A stretch of 6,313 bases of DNA from Desulfobacteraceae bacterium (lineage in GTDB: Bacteria; Desulfobacterota; DSM-4660; Desulfatiglandales; B25-G16): assembly GCA_030615565.1 (NCBI GenBank), contig JAUWZC010000133.1, forward strand, positions 1 through 6,313, written 5' to 3'. A model generated the notes under the pieces. The model was given only the letters and a program-made list of their open reading frames with translations, did no database searches and was not told the DNA's origin. Positions 5,373 to 6,313 of this stretch are shown piece by piece; position 1 is the stretch's first letter, and each line of letters starts with the position of its first letter. The position numbers and the translations under genes are program-made.

Positions 5373-5484
5373 AATACAAGCTGGCTTTAAATATGGCACC
5401 CTCAGCCAAAGATGCCCCAGGACCACGGCTTTTGAAACAAGAATCCTCTCTGGCCTCTTTTCCAGCTCCTACACCACGAAACCC
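5368..5484 (-). other. Short open stretch downstream of DegT fragment 3, unassigned
   Basis: Read from the junction with DegT fragment 3, one minus-strand frame stays open for 38 codons, starting GFRGVGAGKEARED, before a TGA at 5368-5370. It has no start codon or ribosome-binding site of its own. The sequence after fragment 2 begins similarly, GLRGV then a stop, so it is probably part of a repeated non-coding or relict sequence rather than a gene. I do not recognise a protein family. Confidence 0.35.
5470..5484 (-). repeat. Junction sequence shared by DegT fragments 2 and 3 (copy next to fragment 3)
   Basis: TACACCACGAAACCC (plus strand) differs at two positions from 3459-3473. It sits at the equivalent broken end of DegT fragment 3, one base beyond the DSD codons. 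Confidence 0.65.
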
Positions 5485-5485
5485 G

Positions 5486-5581
5486 ATCGGAATCAATAAA
5501 TACAGGGGTGGCTCCCTAAAACAGAATCGGGGTCACACTGCCAATGAAGGTGAGAGTCGAAGCAATCACTTCATCCCCTGC
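5486..5581 (-). pseudogene. DegT/DnrJ/EryC1/StrS aminotransferase, internal fragment 3
   Basis: About 32 codons match only the middle of the N-terminal part seen in fragments 1 and 2: AGDEVIASTLTFIGSVTPILF, a TAG stop at 5516-5518 where the others have Gln, then GATPVFIDSD. It has no start codon and is read in a different frame from the HEPN gene, whose last five codons and stop lie inside it. It is clearly a relict. Its broken end meets the same 15-base sequence as fragment 2. Confidence 0.85.
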
Positions 5582-5976
5582 CCAAATTCCTTTTTAACAA
5601 TTCCCCCCAAAGTCTCAACAAACTCTTGGGCTTCTTCGTACCAATCGCATATTTCATTGGGATCAAAGCGGACTAAATCTGCGTAATCACCTTTCTGCCT
5701 GTTGTCAAATAACATATCATAAAATTGCCCTAATTCTGTTTTTACAAGGCCAGACTTTACAAAGTTTTGGTGGAAGAGCGACCGAATACCACTATGTTTA
5801 GCTGACGAAAGTCCCTTTGTAAGCAGTAGAGCAGAAACAGCATAAAAACAAGCATAATAAAGACGATTAACAAAGGTATTACCGTATCCTCGTTCTAAGA
5901 GAATATTAGCCTCTTCAAGAGATTCTCGAGCCCGCTCAAGGCGATAAGTTATCAAAGTGCGTGTCTCTTCTTTCAT
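5566..5976 (-). CDS. HEPN-domain protein, probable toxin of a second MNT/HEPN pair
   Basis: A 136-residue HEPN protein with NRLYYACFYA at 37-46, SALLLTKGL, KHSG at 60-63, FVKSGLV and R93-QKGDY98. These are the same landmarks as the HEPN protein at 2525, but the two are only distantly similar, so this is not a recent duplication. The ATG overlaps the MNT stop as ATGA, which suggests translational coupling. The last five residues, GQGMK, are encoded by DegT fragment 3 read out of frame, so the original C-terminus has probably been replaced. The HEPN core is complete, and function may be retained. An Rx4-6H motif is not evident. Confidence 0.87.
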   Translation of the reverse strand: MKEETRTLITYRLERARESLEEANILLERGYGNTFVNRLYYACFYAVSALLLTKGLSSAKHSGIRSLFHQNFVKSGLVKTELGQFYDMLFDNRQKGDYADLVRFDPNEICDWYEEAQEFVETLGGIVKKEFGQGMK

Positions 5977-6313
5977 AAAATAACACCGTCTCTTTCAATA
6001 TTTTGATAAAATGGCATTGCACCATACAATGCTGAATTCCAATCTTTTTTGCTTAACAAGATAACCGTCAAGACAGCTACAGTTTCTATCTCTATCGGAA
6101 ATAACTGACGACGAAAAGCATCCTCCCTTTTAAGAGTAACTTCTCCGTCAGCTAGAATAAGTAAATCATAATCGGAATCTGGTTCCGCATCACCTCGTGC
6201 TCTGGAACCATAGAGAATTACTTCTGCAGAGGGATCAATGCTTTCAATCGCAGTGCGACACCTTGTTAATAAAATCTTCTCTTCTTCCGCACCAGTCTTA
6301 TATTCTTGCAGTT
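5973..6313 (-). CDS. Minimal nucleotidyltransferase (MNT), N-terminus outside window
   Basis: 112 residues are visible; the start lies beyond the window. LYGSRARGDAEPDSDYDLLI contains the full GS-x10-DxD signature (visible residues G35, S36, D47, D49). Downstream, FPIEIETVAV probably supplies the third acidic residue, and LLSKKDWNSALYGAMPFYQNIERDGVIL is a typical MNT C-terminal end. It is expected to act on the adjoining HEPN protein, by AMP transfer in the best-studied systems. The stop codon overlaps the HEPN ATG by four bases. It differs strongly from the MNT at 2914, so the two pairs were probably acquired separately. Confidence 0.9.
   Translation of the reverse strand, partial: LQEYKTGAEEEKILLTRCRTAIESIDPSAEVILYGSRARGDAEPDSDYDLLILADGEVTLKREDAFRRQLFPIEIETVAVLTVILLSKKDWNSALYGAMPFYQNIERDGVIL

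Noticed and set aside
5393..5686. Plus-strand open frame of 97 codons
   Set aside because: It runs antisense through DegT fragment 3 and the HEPN C-terminus; the protein is low in recognisable structure.

Overview
The window reads as an accessory stretch of an environmental bacterium, upstream of a surface-polysaccharide gene. All supported genes lie on the minus strand, so gene order runs from high to low coordinates. The mix of MNT/HEPN pairs, a UPF0175/DUF3368 pair, a GxxExxY gene and many small palindromes is common in Desulfobacterota, Nitrospirota, Planctomycetota and related anaerobic lineages. The sequence alone does not settle the phylum. The polysaccharide gene looks more AT-rich than the rest, which fits a stable gene next to an acquired region.

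Layout, left to right. 1-1859 holds a nearly complete membrane-anchored UDP-sugar 4,6-dehydratase of the WbpM/PglF/CapD type. 1972-3231 holds a nucleotidyltransferase (MNT) and HEPN toxin-antitoxin pair, followed without a gap by a broken DegT-family aminotransferase. 3474-4716 holds a UPF0175 antitoxin and DUF3368 PIN-like toxin pair, followed by a second DegT N-terminal fragment. 4827-5365 is a small GxxExxY gene cassette with 16-bp perfect terminal inverted repeats and a 7-bp direct repeat on both sides. 5486-6313 holds a second MNT/HEPN pair that runs straight into a third DegT fragment.

The organising pattern is a toxin-antitoxin pair followed by a DegT aminotransferase fragment, three times over, all in one orientation. 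A DegT aminotransferase is the usual partner of a WbpM/PglF dehydratase: the dehydratase makes a 4-keto-6-deoxy sugar nucleotide and the aminotransferase aminates it. No intact aminotransferase is present here. My inference is that an aminotransferase gene, or a family of them, beside the polysaccharide locus was repeatedly broken and rejoined next to toxin-antitoxin pairs.

On top of this lie several short palindromic insertions. One is a 108-bp element that adds 36 codons in frame to the first DegT fragment. One is a 47-nt palindrome at the 5' end of the GxxExxY gene. One is a 37-bp GC-rich hairpin insertion with a 4-bp repeat that frameshifts the same gene. An 11-mer, GTTTACCCTGT, recurs at three sites in the same orientation, at an end of the first two palindromes and just upstream of the first MNT gene.

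No stretch over 300 bases lacks an assigned feature. The gaps at 1860-1971 and 3789-3941 hold nothing I could identify beyond the dehydratase ribosome-binding site. The gap at 3232-3473 holds only the repeat and hairpin features listed. I see no rRNA, tRNA, CRISPR array or transposase gene.
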